A DNA stretch of 64,000 nt from Paenibacillus sp. FSL R5-0766 (GTDB lineage Bacteria > Bacillota > Bacilli > Paenibacillales > Paenibacillaceae). Where the stretch lies: positions 124,001-188,000 of the forward strand of contig NZ_CP150227.1 of assembly GCF_037971845.1 (NCBI RefSeq), read 5' to 3'. The notes beneath the pieces were generated by a model. The model was not told the DNA's origin. It saw only the letters and a list, made by a program, of their open reading frames with translations, and searched no databases. Made by a program: the position numbers and the translations under genes. Each line of letters begins with the position of its first letter. The stretch's first letter is position 1. Positions 33,336 through 42,821 of this stretch are shown one piece after another.

Positions 33336-33962
33336 ATGGCGATTGCAATTGTCGATTACGGTATGGGTAACCTGCACAGCGTCGGCAAAGCGGTCGAACG
33401 TCTTGGCTACGAAGCGCTGGTCACGGGTGACCGGGAAGAGATTCTTGGCGCAGATGGTGTCATTCTGCCAGGCGTAGGTGCTTTTGGTGATGCGATGGTT
33501 CATCTGCGGGAGAGTGGACTGGATACGGTGGTGAAGGAAGCCGCTGCCGGTTCCAAGCCACTGCTCGGTATCTGTCTGGGGATGCAGTTGTTGTTCAGCT
33601 CAAGTGAAGAGCATGGCGAGCATGAGGGACTGGATATTTTGCCAGGTAAAGTGGTGCGATTCGCACCAGGAGAACTGAAGGTTCCTCATATGGGATGGAA
33701 CCGTTTGGAATTCCTGCACGCGGAAAATCCGCTATTTACGGGGCTTGAGGCAGGTCACGTCTATTTTGTCCATTCCTATCATGCGCTTACTGAAAACAGG
33801 GACGATCTGCTGGCGGTAACGGATTACGGACATCCGGTGACAGCCATTGTAGGCAGAGGATCCAACTTCGGCATGCAATTCCACCCGGAGAAAAGCGGCG
33901 AGCTTGGTATAAAGCTGCTCGGTAACTTTTTGGCTCTGACAGGAGCACCTGTACAAAGGTAA
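33336..33962 (+). CDS. hisH: Imidazole glycerol phosphate synthase, glutaminase subunit
   Basis: Class I glutamine amidotransferase that supplies ammonia to HisF. It has 208 residues. The nucleophile is in LLGICLGMQLLF, and the His/Glu pair of the triad is in GMQFHPEKSGELG; the start AIVDYGMGNLHSVGKA is typical. It begins three bases after hisB and is followed by a 61-base gap before hisA. Confidence 0.96.
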   Translation: MAIAIVDYGMGNLHSVGKAVERLGYEALVTGDREEILGADGVILPGVGAFGDAMVHLRESGLDTVVKEAAAGSKPLLGICLGMQLLFSSSEEHGEHEGLDILPGKVVRFAPGELKVPHMGWNRLEFLHAENPLFTGLEAGHVYFVHSYHALTENRDDLLAVTDYGHPVTAIVGRGSNFGMQFHPEKSGELGIKLLGNFLALTGAPVQR

Positions 33963-34023
33963 AGCATCATCTCTTCTTACTATAGAAAGCGTACAAATCT
34001 AATTCATATTCAGGAGGCCTTGT

Positions 34024-34758
34024 ATGTCATCTTTTATCCTATATCCGGCGATTGATATCCGGGACGGCAAATGTGTAAGACTGGTGCAGGGAGATTATAA
34101 TCAGGAGACCGTGTATAACGATGACCCGGTTCAAGTGGCTTTATCCTGGGAGAAACAAGGCGGTACATATGTCCATCTGGTGGATCTGGATGGTGCGAAA
34201 GCGGGTCATCCTGTTAACGATGAGCTGATCGGGCGGATTGCCTCGGCTGTGAACGTACCTGTTCAGGTGGGCGGCGGACTTCGTACGGTAGCGGATGTAG
34301 AACGTTTGCTGGGTCTGGGTGTTAGCCGGCTGATCATTGGAACAGCAGCGATTGAGGATCGTGCTTTTACAGAGGAAGTACTGGGACGTTATGGCGACAA
34401 AGTGGCAATTGGCATCGACGCTCGTAATGGTTACGTGGCAACCCGCGGATGGCTTGAAACATCGGAAGTACAAGCAGAGGTACTCGCGAAGGAATTGGCG
34501 GCATATGGAGCAGAAACGTTTATCTTTACGGATATTTCCCGTGATGGCATGATGCAGGGTCCTAATGTGGAAGCAATCGTATCTCTAGCCAAGGCGAGCG
34601 GACGGACGGTTATTGCTTCCGGCGGTGTGAGTGTAATGGATGATCTGCTTCGTCTGAGTCGCCACGCGGATGATGGTGTTGGTGGAGCGATCGTGGGTAA
34701 AGCACTGTATACGGGAAGCATCGATCTGTCTGAAGCAGTACGTGCGGTAAATAAATAA
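34024..34758 (+). CDS. hisA: ProFAR isomerase HisA
   Basis: TIM-barrel isomerase for the fourth step of histidine synthesis (ProFAR to PRFAR). It has 244 residues with catalytic Asp near residue 8-10 in [19 protein letters not shown], the second acidic site region [14 protein letters not shown], and phosphate-binding [14 protein letters not shown] and [20 protein letters not shown] ribosome binding site lies upstream. HisA and HisF are ancient duplicates and lie side by side here. Confidence 0.96.
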   Translation: MSSFILYPAIDIRDGKCVRLVQGDYNQETVYNDDPVQVALSWEKQGGTYVHLVDLDGAKAGHPVNDELIGRIASAVNVPVQVGGGLRTVADVERLLGLGVSRLIIGTAAIEDRAFTEEVLGRYGDKVAIGIDARNGYVATRGWLETSEVQAEVLAKELAAYGAETFIFTDISRDGMMQGPNVEAIVSLAKASGRTVIASGGVSVMDDLLRLSRHADDGVGGAIVGKALYTGSIDLSEAVRAVNK

Positions 34759-34788
34759 GGGATATTCGGATAGAGAGGAAGAGGTAGC

Positions 34789-35550
34789 ATGCTGGCAAAA
34801 AGAATCATCCCCTGTCTGGACGTGAAGGACGGCCGGGTCGTCAAAGGCGTCAACTTCGTTAATCTCCGCGATGCGGGTGATCCGGTAGAGCTGGCGGCGC
34901 TATATGACCGCGAGGGCGCGGATGAACTGGTGTTTCTCGATATCTCCGCTTCGGTAGAAGGGCGCGAAACGATGGAAGAAGTCGTGCGGCAGACGGCGGG
35001 CGAGATCGCTATTCCCTTTACGGTAGGTGGTGGCATCTCCAAGGTAGAGGACATGAAGCGGATTCTCCGTGCAGGAGCGGATAAAATTGCAGTGAATACA
35101 GCCGCGGTACTTAATCCGCAGTTGATCGCAGATGGTGCACGTCGCTTTGGCTCGCAGTGCATCGTGGTAGCGATCGATGCCAAGTATAACGAAGCTTGGG
35201 GCGAGTGGGAGGTCTATACACATGGTGGACGGAAACCCTCCGGGATCAAGGCGTTGGAATGGGTTAAACAGGCTGAGAGCTTGGGCGCGGGGGAGATTCT
35301 TCTCACAAGTATGGACGCGGACGGAACAAAAGACGGTTTCGATCTGAAGCTGACGGCAGCAGTATCCGAATCTGTGCGTATTCCAGTCATCGCATCGGGC
35401 GGTGCGGGCAAGGAGTCTCATTTCTATGATGTATTCACCACAGGCAAAGCGGACGCAGGGCTGGCCGCAACGATTTTCCATTACAAAGAAATCGCCGTAC
35501 CGGCGTTAAAACAACATTTGAGAGAACAAGGGGTGGAGATCCGTGACTAA
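34789..35550 (+). CDS. hisF: Imidazole glycerol phosphate synthase, cyclase subunit
   Basis: TIM-barrel cyclase that uses HisH-derived ammonia to make imidazoleglycerol phosphate and AICAR. It has 253 residues with [15 protein letters not shown] (Asp near 11), [26 protein letters not shown] (second catalytic Asp), [14 protein letters not shown] and [26 protein letters not shown] precedes the ATG. The stop overlaps the hisI start. The first 250 bases are GC-rich, like the middle of hisD. Confidence 0.97.
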   Translation: MLAKRIIPCLDVKDGRVVKGVNFVNLRDAGDPVELAALYDREGADELVFLDISASVEGRETMEEVVRQTAGEIAIPFTVGGGISKVEDMKRILRAGADKIAVNTAAVLNPQLIADGARRFGSQCIVVAIDAKYNEAWGEWEVYTHGGRKPSGIKALEWVKQAESLGAGEILLTSMDADGTKDGFDLKLTAAVSESVRIPVIASGGAGKESHFYDVFTTGKADAGLAATIFHYKEIAVPALKQHLREQGVEIRD

Positions 35551-36277
35551 AGTGAGCGATGAAATCAAGGAACAGTTGTCCTTGGAACAGGTTGTGGAAC
35601 ACATTCGTTGGAGTGACGGATTGGTTCCTGCCATTGTGCAGGATGTGGATACTCGGGAAGTCTTAATGATGGCTTATATGAATCGCGAATCTCTGAAGTT
35701 GTCGCTGGAATCCGGTGAGACGTGGTTCTGGTCACGCTCGCGTCAGGAGTTGTGGCATAAAGGAGCAACATCTGGCAACGTGCAGACGATTACTTCCCTA
35801 AAATATGATTGTGACGGCGATACCTTGTTGGTTGAGGTGAAACCGAACGGTCCGGCTTGCCATACAGGGGCGGTAACTTGTTTCCATAATGAGATCATTG
35901 GTTTGCCAGAGAAATCGGCAGACAAGGCTTCGGATGAAGCGGGTGCGGCATCTGCTTCTGCAAGTTCCGGTTCCGAAAGTCGCTTTGAGGTATTGGCTGA
36001 ACTGGAATCCGTTATTGCAGAGCGTGAACGTGAGCGTCCTGAGGGTGCATATACAACATATCTGTTTGATAAAGGTGTAGACAAAATACTGAAAAAAATC
36101 GGTGAAGAAGCGTCCGAGACAATCATCGCCGCCAAAAATAAAGATAATGACGAGCTTCGTCTGGAAGTCAGTGACCTGATGTATCACCTGCTCGTCCTGT
36201 TACAAGAGCGCAAGCTGCCGCTGGACGACATTATGTCAGAGCTGAGCCGCCGTCATGAACGGCCTCGCCGCGATTAG
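35543..36277 (+). CDS. hisI: Bifunctional phosphoribosyl-AMP cyclohydrolase / phosphoribosyl-ATP pyrophosphatase
   Basis: Catalyses steps two and three of histidine synthesis. HisI domain: residues 1 to about 115, with [47 protein letters not shown] and the cysteine zinc ligands in [10 protein letters not shown] and [11 protein letters not shown]. HisE domain: from about 150 ([54 protein letters not shown]). Between them is an Ala/Ser/Glu linker of about 30 residues ([20 protein letters not shown]), longer than in many homologues. The GTG at 35543 overlaps hisF by eight bases. Confidence 0.95.
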   Translation: MTKVSDEIKEQLSLEQVVEHIRWSDGLVPAIVQDVDTREVLMMAYMNRESLKLSLESGETWFWSRSRQELWHKGATSGNVQTITSLKYDCDGDTLLVEVKPNGPACHTGAVTCFHNEIIGLPEKSADKASDEAGAASASASSGSESRFEVLAELESVIAERERERPEGAYTTYLFDKGVDKILKKIGEEASETIIAAKNKDNDELRLEVSDLMYHLLVLLQERKLPLDDIMSELSRRHERPRRD

Positions 36278-36289
36278 GAGGCGAGTTTC

Positions 36290-37114
36290 GTGCGTATAGA
36301 CTATCATACACACCATGAGCGGTGTGGACATGCCGTTGGCAAACTGGAAGAGTACGTGCAACGTGGTGTGGAGATCGGACTATCCCAGATTGGATTGTCC
36401 GATCACATGCCATTGTTGCATGTCGATCCGGCTCAATATTATCCGGAAATGGCGATGCCTATGGATGAACTGCCGCGTTACGTGGAGGAGTGTTTCTCCC
36501 TGAAAGAACGTTACCGTGGTCAGATTGACGTACGTGTTGGTCTGGAAGGTGACTATATTGAAGGCTGGGAAACAGAAATCCGTGCAATCATTGAGCGTTA
36601 TCCATGGGATTATGTGATTGGCTCTGTTCATTTCCTCGGGGAATGGGACATTACGGATTTCCGCCAGACCCATCACTGGGAGGGCAAAGACATCCTTGAG
36701 GTATATCGTCAGTACTACGATGCCGTAAGCAAAGCAGCTGCCACGGGCATGTACGATATTATGGGCCATACGGATGTCATTAAACGGTTTGGTTTTGTTC
36801 CTTCAACGGAGCAGACAGAAGAACGTATCTCACTGGAGAACGCAGCGTTGCAGGCTATTGCCAAAAGTGGCTGCGCCATGGAGCTGAATGCTTCCGGGAT
36901 ATCGAAGCCTTGTGCCGAGATGTTCCCTAGTCGCAGAATGCTGACGGAAGCGATTCGCTTGGGTATTCCATTAACCATGGGCTCTGATGCACATGACCCA
37001 CTGAAGCTGGGGGATTATTTGCCTGAAGCTGAAGCACTTTTACACGAGTTGGGCTGTACGAAAGTCGCTGTTTTTGAAGGCCGTCATCGCTCGTTCATTC
37101 CTTTAAATGTATAA
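36290..37114 (+). CDS. hisJ: Histidinol-phosphatase, PHP family
   Basis: Metal-dependent phosphatase for the penultimate histidine step, analogous to B. subtilis HisJ. It has 274 residues with PHP motifs MRIDYHTHHERCGHA, IGLSDHMPL, RVGLEGDYIEGWE, DYVIGSVHFLGEWDI, DIMGHTDVIKRFG and TMGSDAHDPLKLG. The GTG at 36290 follows TTAGGAGGCG. Its end overlaps the frame of the next gene only if a poor upstream start is used there. In B. subtilis hisJ is not in the his operon. Confidence 0.92.
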   Translation: MRIDYHTHHERCGHAVGKLEEYVQRGVEIGLSQIGLSDHMPLLHVDPAQYYPEMAMPMDELPRYVEECFSLKERYRGQIDVRVGLEGDYIEGWETEIRAIIERYPWDYVIGSVHFLGEWDITDFRQTHHWEGKDILEVYRQYYDAVSKAAATGMYDIMGHTDVIKRFGFVPSTEQTEERISLENAALQAIAKSGCAMELNASGISKPCAEMFPSRRMLTEAIRLGIPLTMGSDAHDPLKLGDYLPEAEALLHELGCTKVAVFEGRHRSFIPLNV

Positions 37115-37190
37115 GCCAGTGGAGTATAATGAGGGAAATAACCTTTTAGCTAAGGGATTATATAGGGACTTCAACCCTCGGGAGGGCATT

Positions 37191-38138
37191 ATGCAGCATT
37201 CGTTACGTATTTTTTCCGGTTCATCGAACCCTAAGCTGGCAGAACAGGTATGTGACAAGCTGGGTGTACAACTGGGCAAGATCAAGCTGTCCAGGTTCAA
37301 GAGCGGAGAAATATACGTTCATTATGAAGAAACGATCCGTAATTGTGATGTGTTTCTGGTACAGTCGTTGTCTCATCCGATCAATGAGCTGTTTGTCGAG
37401 TTGCTTGTGATGATTGATGCCGCAAAGAGGGCTTCCGCACGCACGGTGAACATCATTGTTCCTTATTATGGCTATGCTCGTCAAGAGCGTAAATCCGCTC
37501 CACGGGAACCGATCTCGGCCAAGATGGTAGCAGATGTATTAACTACGGCTGGTGCCAATCGAGTGGTAACGATCGACTTGCACGCAGCGGCCATTCAGGG
37601 ATTCTTCAACATTCCGGTTGACCATATGACATCACTGGATCTGATTAGTGATTATCTGTTAAGCAAAGGGATTGAGAACCCTGTTGTAGTCTCCCCGGAT
37701 GCGGGACGAGCATCGATGGCAGAGAAGCTAGCGAACCGTCTGGATTCTCCATTTGCCATTATGATCAAGAAACGTCCAAGCCATAATGAATCGGTGATTA
37801 CCCATGTCATTGGTGATGTAGAAGGACGGACACCTATTATTATTGAGGATCTGATCGACACCGGAACAACCATTCTGAATGTTGTGGAAGGGTTGAAGGA
37901 ACGTGGCTCCAAAAATGTATATGTATGTGCAACACACGGATTGTTCTCCGATGGGGCAGTGAGTAAATTGAATCACCCGTCAATTGAAGAGGTGGTCGTT
38001 ACGGACTCGATCGCATTGCCAGATGACCATCCTGAATGCTTCAAAGTGTTACCTGTTGCACCAATGCTGGCCCGCGCCGTACGCATTATTGTGGATGGTG
38101 GCTCCATGGCCACATTGTTTAAGGATTCTGGCATTTAG
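37191..38138 (+). CDS. prs: Ribose-phosphate pyrophosphokinase paralogue at the end of the his operon
   Basis: PRPP synthetase makes PRPP from ribose 5-phosphate and ATP. The ATG at 37191 follows GGGAGGG and gives 315 residues; an upstream in-frame ATG (37107) overlaps hisJ and is unlikely. Family motifs present are GEIYVHYEETIRNCDVFLVQ, PYYGYARQERK, TIDLHAAAIQGFF (residues 127-139), the flexible-loop KKRP (193-196) and the PRPP loop IIIEDLIDTGTT. The SPD-GGVxRAR stretch of typical enzymes reads SPDAGRASMAEKLANRL (168-184), a divergence. It is likely a second copy beside the usual prs near glmU. Its place after hisJ suggests it supplies PRPP to HisG. Confidence 0.88.
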   Translation: MQHSLRIFSGSSNPKLAEQVCDKLGVQLGKIKLSRFKSGEIYVHYEETIRNCDVFLVQSLSHPINELFVELLVMIDAAKRASARTVNIIVPYYGYARQERKSAPREPISAKMVADVLTTAGANRVVTIDLHAAAIQGFFNIPVDHMTSLDLISDYLLSKGIENPVVVSPDAGRASMAEKLANRLDSPFAIMIKKRPSHNESVITHVIGDVEGRTPIIIEDLIDTGTTILNVVEGLKERGSKNVYVCATHGLFSDGAVSKLNHPSIEEVVVTDSIALPDDHPECFKVLPVAPMLARAVRIIVDGGSMATLFKDSGI

Positions 38139-38178
38139 AGCATCGAGGATATAACGGTGTGCTGCCAGATAAACTGTC

Positions 38179-38217
38179 CCGTGTCTGAGTTGTTGTCTGC
38201 TCAGCACGGTTTTTTTG
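38179..38217 (+). terminator. Terminator of the his operon
   Basis: CCGTGTCTGAG pairs with CTCAGCACGG with one bulged T, followed by eight T. Confidence 0.9.
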
Positions 38218-38263
38218 TTTTGGCTCTTAGAATTCAATTCTTGCTTTGCTGCTCAGAGGCTTG

Positions 38264-38272
38264 TGCTATAAT
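38264..38272 (+). promoter_or_regulatory. Extended -10 promoter of the AraC-type regulator gene
   Basis: TGC followed by TATAAT at 38267-38272. The nearest -35-like TTGCTT (38241-38246) has a long 20-base spacer. Confidence 0.5.
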
Positions 38273-38392
38273 AACATAAAATCAGTTATGATAGCGTTAT
38301 CATATAGTATTCAACCTCTAAGGTGAGATGGATGCTGAACAGTAGAACCACGGCTGAGAACATTGGCATCGTGGAGTGAGGAGTGGGGTCTA

Positions 38393-40654
38393 TTGTCTCG
38401 TAATTGGTACTACCGGTTATTGTTTTCGTATTTCCCAATTTTTTTTCTTACGGTGACCATACTCATTTTCATTGCGTTTGTATTCATCAATGACATCTCT
38501 AAAGAAGAAACAAAAAAAGCAGACCGGATCTCCTCCAGTTATATGATCGACACGGTGGATCGCACAATCAGGGATATTGAACTATCCATCCTGGAGACGG
38601 TACAGAGTCAGCAGGCATACAAACTCTATTTTAATAACACAAACCTGACCAGCTCGGACACGGTGTATGCAATCGCGCAGAATTTACGTGAGCTATCCAA
38701 TTCGTCCTCATGGATTCAATCCATCTATCTATATGACAAGCGAAATAAACATGTTCTGACCATAAGTGGTTCCAGAGAAGCGGAAGGTTTCTCGGATGAG
38801 GCATGGATTGATCAGATGGGTACCGGGTCTATCGGTTCGGGCTGGCAGCCGGTCCGGGAATTCGATGCGGACTCTGTTCAACGTACCCCTATTCGCGTAT
38901 TAACCGTGAACAAGGACATGCCTTTGCCTTTTGGCTCACAGGGCACATTGGTCATTAATATCAAGATGAGCAGCATTGAACAGAGTGTAGATAGTATGGT
39001 TAATGGTCAGCTCTCATTCCTGACGATTACGGATCGGGACGGTAAGGTTGTGTATAATGCACACTCGGACCAAGAGGGCTCGATAGACGGTCAGGAACTG
39101 AATAGGCTATCGCTAGAAAGACTGGGCTGGACAGTATCCAGTGGAATTAAGGCCGGCAACTTATTTGGCTGGGTATCTGTTATATCTTATGTATGGGTAA
39201 TCATTGCTATTGTGACTGTTATCTGTGCAATTGTATATATCGTGTACATTACTCGCCGTAACTATAAACCCATTCAGATCATCATGAACCGGATTGAGTC
39301 TCATCAGATTCGGGCGTTTGAACACTCAGGTGCTCGCACGGATGAGATGAAGATGATTGACGGTGTGCTTGAGAATCTGATTAATCATATGATGGATTAT
39401 GACAAAAAAAGCAGGGAAAATGTACTCATGCAGCGCAGCAAGTTGTTCAATGCCCTGTTGCATGGTGAACATATGGAAAATGCAGCAGAGCAATTAAAGG
39501 AGCTCTCTCCACTGAATGATGTGCATGACTCGTCGCGTTTTGTCGTTGTTGTTGGAGAGATTAACCGTTATGAGAAGGGATTTCAGGAGAGGTACACGAG
39601 AGGTGAACAAAATACGCTGAAGTTTGCCTTGATGAACGTTTTGCAAGAGCTGTCACGTAATACGGGAGTCCAATGCTGGACGGAATGGATTAGTGTGGAT
39701 CGAATTGCAATCCTTTTTGTGTTGAAAGAACAGAATGATAACAACTTGGATATGTCTGGGCAGATTCGTGTTGTAGCTGAGGAATGCAAATCTTGGGTAG
39801 AACAAAATCTACGCATTTCCTTAAGCTTTGGCATTGGACCTATTGCTCAGGGAATCGGTTCAATACGAGATTCCTATGCGGCCGCAGAAGCGGTAATGCA
39901 ACGTAAACTGTTGATGAATGGAGATGTCGGCCTAGCGGACTGCGGTGAAACACAGCATCCTTTGCTGGATACCTATACCTATCTGCAGATGATTGCGGAC
40001 TTTGTTAAGCGGTTCCGGATGTCGAGTGGACAGTGGCGGGAACAGTTGGAGGATATCTTTACAGCATTTGAACAGAACAAACTGCCGGATGATGAGATTC
40101 GTTCTCTGATTCAGGCCATGTTACAGATGCTCAGCCGAGAGGTGGCCATGATGTCGGAAGGACTCCAGGAAGAGCTGTCCGAAGATAACATCAACAGATG
40201 GTTGAGTGCTGTGGAAGAGGCAGAGACGCTTACGGATGTGAAAAGTCTTTTGTTTGATGGTCTGACGGACTTGTTCAGAACGTATGTAGCGGTAACGGAA
40301 ACCAAGAGTTACAAAGCCATGGTCAACGAAATGAAAAATTATATCGAAGAACAGTTTGCGAATCCTGATCTTTCATTGAAACATCTGAGCGATCGATTCC
40401 AGATTACGGGCAAACATGCGAGTTATTTGTTCAAGACAGAATTCAATATGAAGTTTGTTGATTTTGTTACAGAGCTTCGCATGAAGGAGACGGAGCAGCT
40501 TCTGCTCAATACCGATTACTCTTTGCAGGATATTGCCCTGAAGGTTGGGTATGCAAATGGAATTACGTTGGGACGTGTATTTAAGCGGGTAACGGGTATT
40601 ACACCAGGAGATTATCGTCGTTTGAAACGTGAACATCGAGAACCCGAAGAGTAA
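38393..40654 (+). CDS. Membrane-anchored AraC family transcriptional regulator
   Basis: One-component sensor-regulator of about 753 residues, of a type common in Paenibacillus next to LplA/YtcQ-like sugar importers. Order: an N-terminal membrane segment (LLFSYFPIFFLTVTILIFIA), an external sensing region of about 230 residues (Cache-like by length, not motif), a second membrane segment (YVWVIIAIVTVICAIVYIVY), a cytoplasmic linker, and a C-terminal AraC/XylS DNA-binding domain (LSLKHLSDRFQITGKHASYL, YSLQDIALKVGYANGITLGR, then FKRVTGITPGDYRR). The TTG at 38393 follows GAGTGAGGAG; a TTG at 38363 is possible but lacks a site. It probably controls the transport genes that follow. Confidence 0.9.
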   Translation: MSRNWYYRLLFSYFPIFFLTVTILIFIAFVFINDISKEETKKADRISSSYMIDTVDRTIRDIELSILETVQSQQAYKLYFNNTNLTSSDTVYAIAQNLRELSNSSSWIQSIYLYDKRNKHVLTISGSREAEGFSDEAWIDQMGTGSIGSGWQPVREFDADSVQRTPIRVLTVNKDMPLPFGSQGTLVINIKMSSIEQSVDSMVNGQLSFLTITDRDGKVVYNAHSDQEGSIDGQELNRLSLERLGWTVSSGIKAGNLFGWVSVISYVWVIIAIVTVICAIVYIVYITRRNYKPIQIIMNRIESHQIRAFEHSGARTDEMKMIDGVLENLINHMMDYDKKSRENVLMQRSKLFNALLHGEHMENAAEQLKELSPLNDVHDSSRFVVVVGEINRYEKGFQERYTRGEQNTLKFALMNVLQELSRNTGVQCWTEWISVDRIAILFVLKEQNDNNLDMSGQIRVVAEECKSWVEQNLRISLSFGIGPIAQGIGSIRDSYAAAEAVMQRKLLMNGDVGLADCGETQHPLLDTYTYLQMIADFVKRFRMSSGQWREQLEDIFTAFEQNKLPDDEIRSLIQAMLQMLSREVAMMSEGLQEELSEDNINRWLSAVEEAETLTDVKSLLFDGLTDLFRTYVAVTETKSYKAMVNEMKNYIEEQFANPDLSLKHLSDRFQITGKHASYLFKTEFNMKFVDFVTELRMKETEQLLLNTDYSLQDIALKVGYANGITLGRVFKRVTGITPGDYRRLKREHREPEE

Positions 40655-41100
40655 CGCAAAAGTAATCATATTCTGAGATCTGTACATCAGGATAGCACAG
40701 GGTGAATTTCATGCAGTCACTTTCCACTAGGAGAGCAGGCTTGCAGAGGTTCGCCCTGTTTTCGTTGAACAGTTCTCTGCTGCCCGAGATCGGATGCAAC
40801 TATTTTCGCAGGATAGCAAGCTAATATTCCTGTTTTTCCCCGTGTACGAATATAGGCAGTGTGTGAAAATGGTTTATCCGAATGGGGACAGGCAGTTTCG
40901 AGTCATGAGGCGTTGAGAGCCATTTTAGCCTAGGGCCGCGCAGCTTTGAGAAAATAAGCAGTCTGCGAAAATAGGCTTAGCATATAAACCATAATCCGTT
41001 TGTAAGCGCTTCCGAAATTGGTTTATTGCTAGAGTTCGGAAAGATGTGGAATACTCGGAGCAAGCCTTAACATTCACGCAAAGTAAAAGGGGATGACAAA
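40655..41100 (+). other. Regulatory intergenic region before the sugar-binding lipoprotein
   Basis: About 445 bases with no supported gene. It holds a cre-like site at 41001-41014 and the AAAGGGGATG ribosome binding site of the next gene. Several GAAAAT-containing segments (near 40865, 40950 and 40975) are noticeable. The promoter could not be assigned with confidence. Confidence 0.4.
41001..41014 (+). promoter_or_regulatory. cre-like catabolite-responsive element
   Basis: TGTAAGCGCTTCCG agrees with the palindromic CcpA site TGTAANCGNTTACA except near its right end. It lies 87 bases before the binding-protein start, a position suited to catabolite repression of the sugar locus. Confidence 0.55.
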
Positions 41101-42690
41101 ATGATTGGAAAAGCAACCAAGGGGAGTAAGAAGAAATGGATGGGTCTGGCACTTACGATGGTAATGGGAGTGTCCTTACTTGCGGGGTGCTCGTCTGCAT
41201 CAGAAAAAGAATCAGCAGAAGGCGGGGCAACAACTAATGGTGAGCGTGTTACTTTGAAAGTGGAGGTTTTCGATCGTGGTAACAGTCCTTCTCCACATAC
41301 GATCACGAACAACTACTTAACTAAATTTGTTCAAGAGAAATTCGGCGATCCGAATAACATTGATGTGCAATTCGTACCTGTTCAACGTTCAGAAGAAACA
41401 ACCAAGCTCAACGTGTTAATGGCCAGCCCAAGCGACGTTCCAGATATTGTGTTTGTATACGACTCCAGTGTGTTCTACCGTTATGCTCAGCAAGGTGGTC
41501 TAACTGAAGTAGGTGAACTGCTTAATGAACATGCACCTAACTTAAAAGAATATCTCGGCGAAGACCTGTTGAAATTTGGTCAGCTTGAAGGTCAGCAATT
41601 CGCTATTCCAGGTAAACGTGCCATTACGGCTCGTTACAACTCATATATTCGCCAGGATTGGCTAGATAAAGTCGGCATGAATGCTCCAACAACAACGGAT
41701 GAGCTGTACGAAACGTTGAAAGCATTCAAAGAGAAAGATCCGGGCAATCTGGGCAGCAAAAACATCCCAATGGGTATGGCACTTGCCCCAGCGCAGTACG
41801 AAACATTGATTTACTCTTTTATTAAACCCGTACAAGATGGGCTTACGTACAGTCAGCGTTACGAGCTACCGTTGCATGATGGCTTCAAAGATGCGATGCA
41901 GTTCCTTAACAAGCTTTACAATGAAGGTCTGATCAGCAAAGACTTCAGTCTTGATGAAGAAAAAACGCAATTGGTCAAAGACTTCCAGAACGGTAATATT
42001 GGCTACATGTCTGAGGACGTAGGTCAGATTCTGTATGCAGATGGTATGCTTGATAATTTGTCCAAAAATGTACCGGATAGCAAAGTTGTAGCAGTTGACG
42101 CTTACACCAACTCAAATGTGGACAACAAACACATCAAATCACGTTATGGCAGCAACGGTATGTACATCATGATTCCAAAAAGCAGCAAACGTTCGGTTGA
42201 AGCAGTGAAATACCTAGACTGGATGGCTTCTGGAACGAACTTGCTGGAGATGAACACCGGTGTCGAAGGTGAAAATTACGATAAGGTTGATGGTGTTCCA
42301 GTTGTTAAAGATGATGCACCACAGGATGTCAAAGATCGTGTCTACAACGGTGGTGACATGGCCATCATTGCCAACGGTAAAGTAGTTGGAGATCAGGCAG
42401 CCAATGAAGCCGCATGGATTGCAGGCTTCCCTGAACGAAACCAAGAGCTGATGAGACAGTCCATTGATATCGCTAATACGGATACGATCGGACCGGTTAT
42501 CTTCAGCAAACCAATTGAAGCAGAATCTAAATATGGTACAGCGCTAAATGATAAGTTGAAAGTGCTTATTGTGAAAGCTGCGATGGCTAAACCGGCAGAC
42601 TTCGAAGCGGTATATGAAAAAGAAATAAATGATTTCATGTCACTGGGTGGCACAGAACTGAAGAAAGAGCTTGAATCAGCACTTCAGTAA
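41101..42690 (+). CDS. Extracellular solute-binding lipoprotein (LplA/YtcQ-like)
   Basis: Carbohydrate-binding component of an ABC importer, 529 residues. The N-terminus is a lipoprotein signal (KKKWMGLALTMVMGVSLLAGC) with lipobox LAGC and Cys30 as the lipidated residue, so Lgt would process it. The mature part has the family-1/LplA character (TKLNVLMASPSDVPDIVFVY, VPDIVF, QDWLDKVGMNAPTTTDELYETLKAFK) and ends in a lobe with conserved aromatic residues. The ATG follows AAAGGGGATG. It is large for a sugar-binding protein, as is usual for oligosaccharide systems of Paenibacillus. The ligand is not known. Confidence 0.9.
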   Translation: MIGKATKGSKKKWMGLALTMVMGVSLLAGCSSASEKESAEGGATTNGERVTLKVEVFDRGNSPSPHTITNNYLTKFVQEKFGDPNNIDVQFVPVQRSEETTKLNVLMASPSDVPDIVFVYDSSVFYRYAQQGGLTEVGELLNEHAPNLKEYLGEDLLKFGQLEGQQFAIPGKRAITARYNSYIRQDWLDKVGMNAPTTTDELYETLKAFKEKDPGNLGSKNIPMGMALAPAQYETLIYSFIKPVQDGLTYSQRYELPLHDGFKDAMQFLNKLYNEGLISKDFSLDEEKTQLVKDFQNGNIGYMSEDVGQILYADGMLDNLSKNVPDSKVVAVDAYTNSNVDNKHIKSRYGSNGMYIMIPKSSKRSVEAVKYLDWMASGTNLLEMNTGVEGENYDKVDGVPVVKDDAPQDVKDRVYNGGDMAIIANGKVVGDQAANEAAWIAGFPERNQELMRQSIDIANTDTIGPVIFSKPIEAESKYGTALNDKLKVLIVKAAMAKPADFEAVYEKEINDFMSLGGTELKKELESALQ

Positions 42691-42821
42691 GCGTTATCAA
42701 ATAAACAGGTTCATCTTGTGAATACTAAATCAATATGTAATTTACCGCATAACTTTGGAAGGAACGTGTGCCGCCAGTATGGGCGGCACAGCCGTTTCTC
42801 TGTTGATAGGAGGAAACCGAC

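Noticed and set aside
40655..41100. Small genes in the gap before the binding protein
   Set aside because: No frame had a start with a ribosome binding site and a plausible protein.
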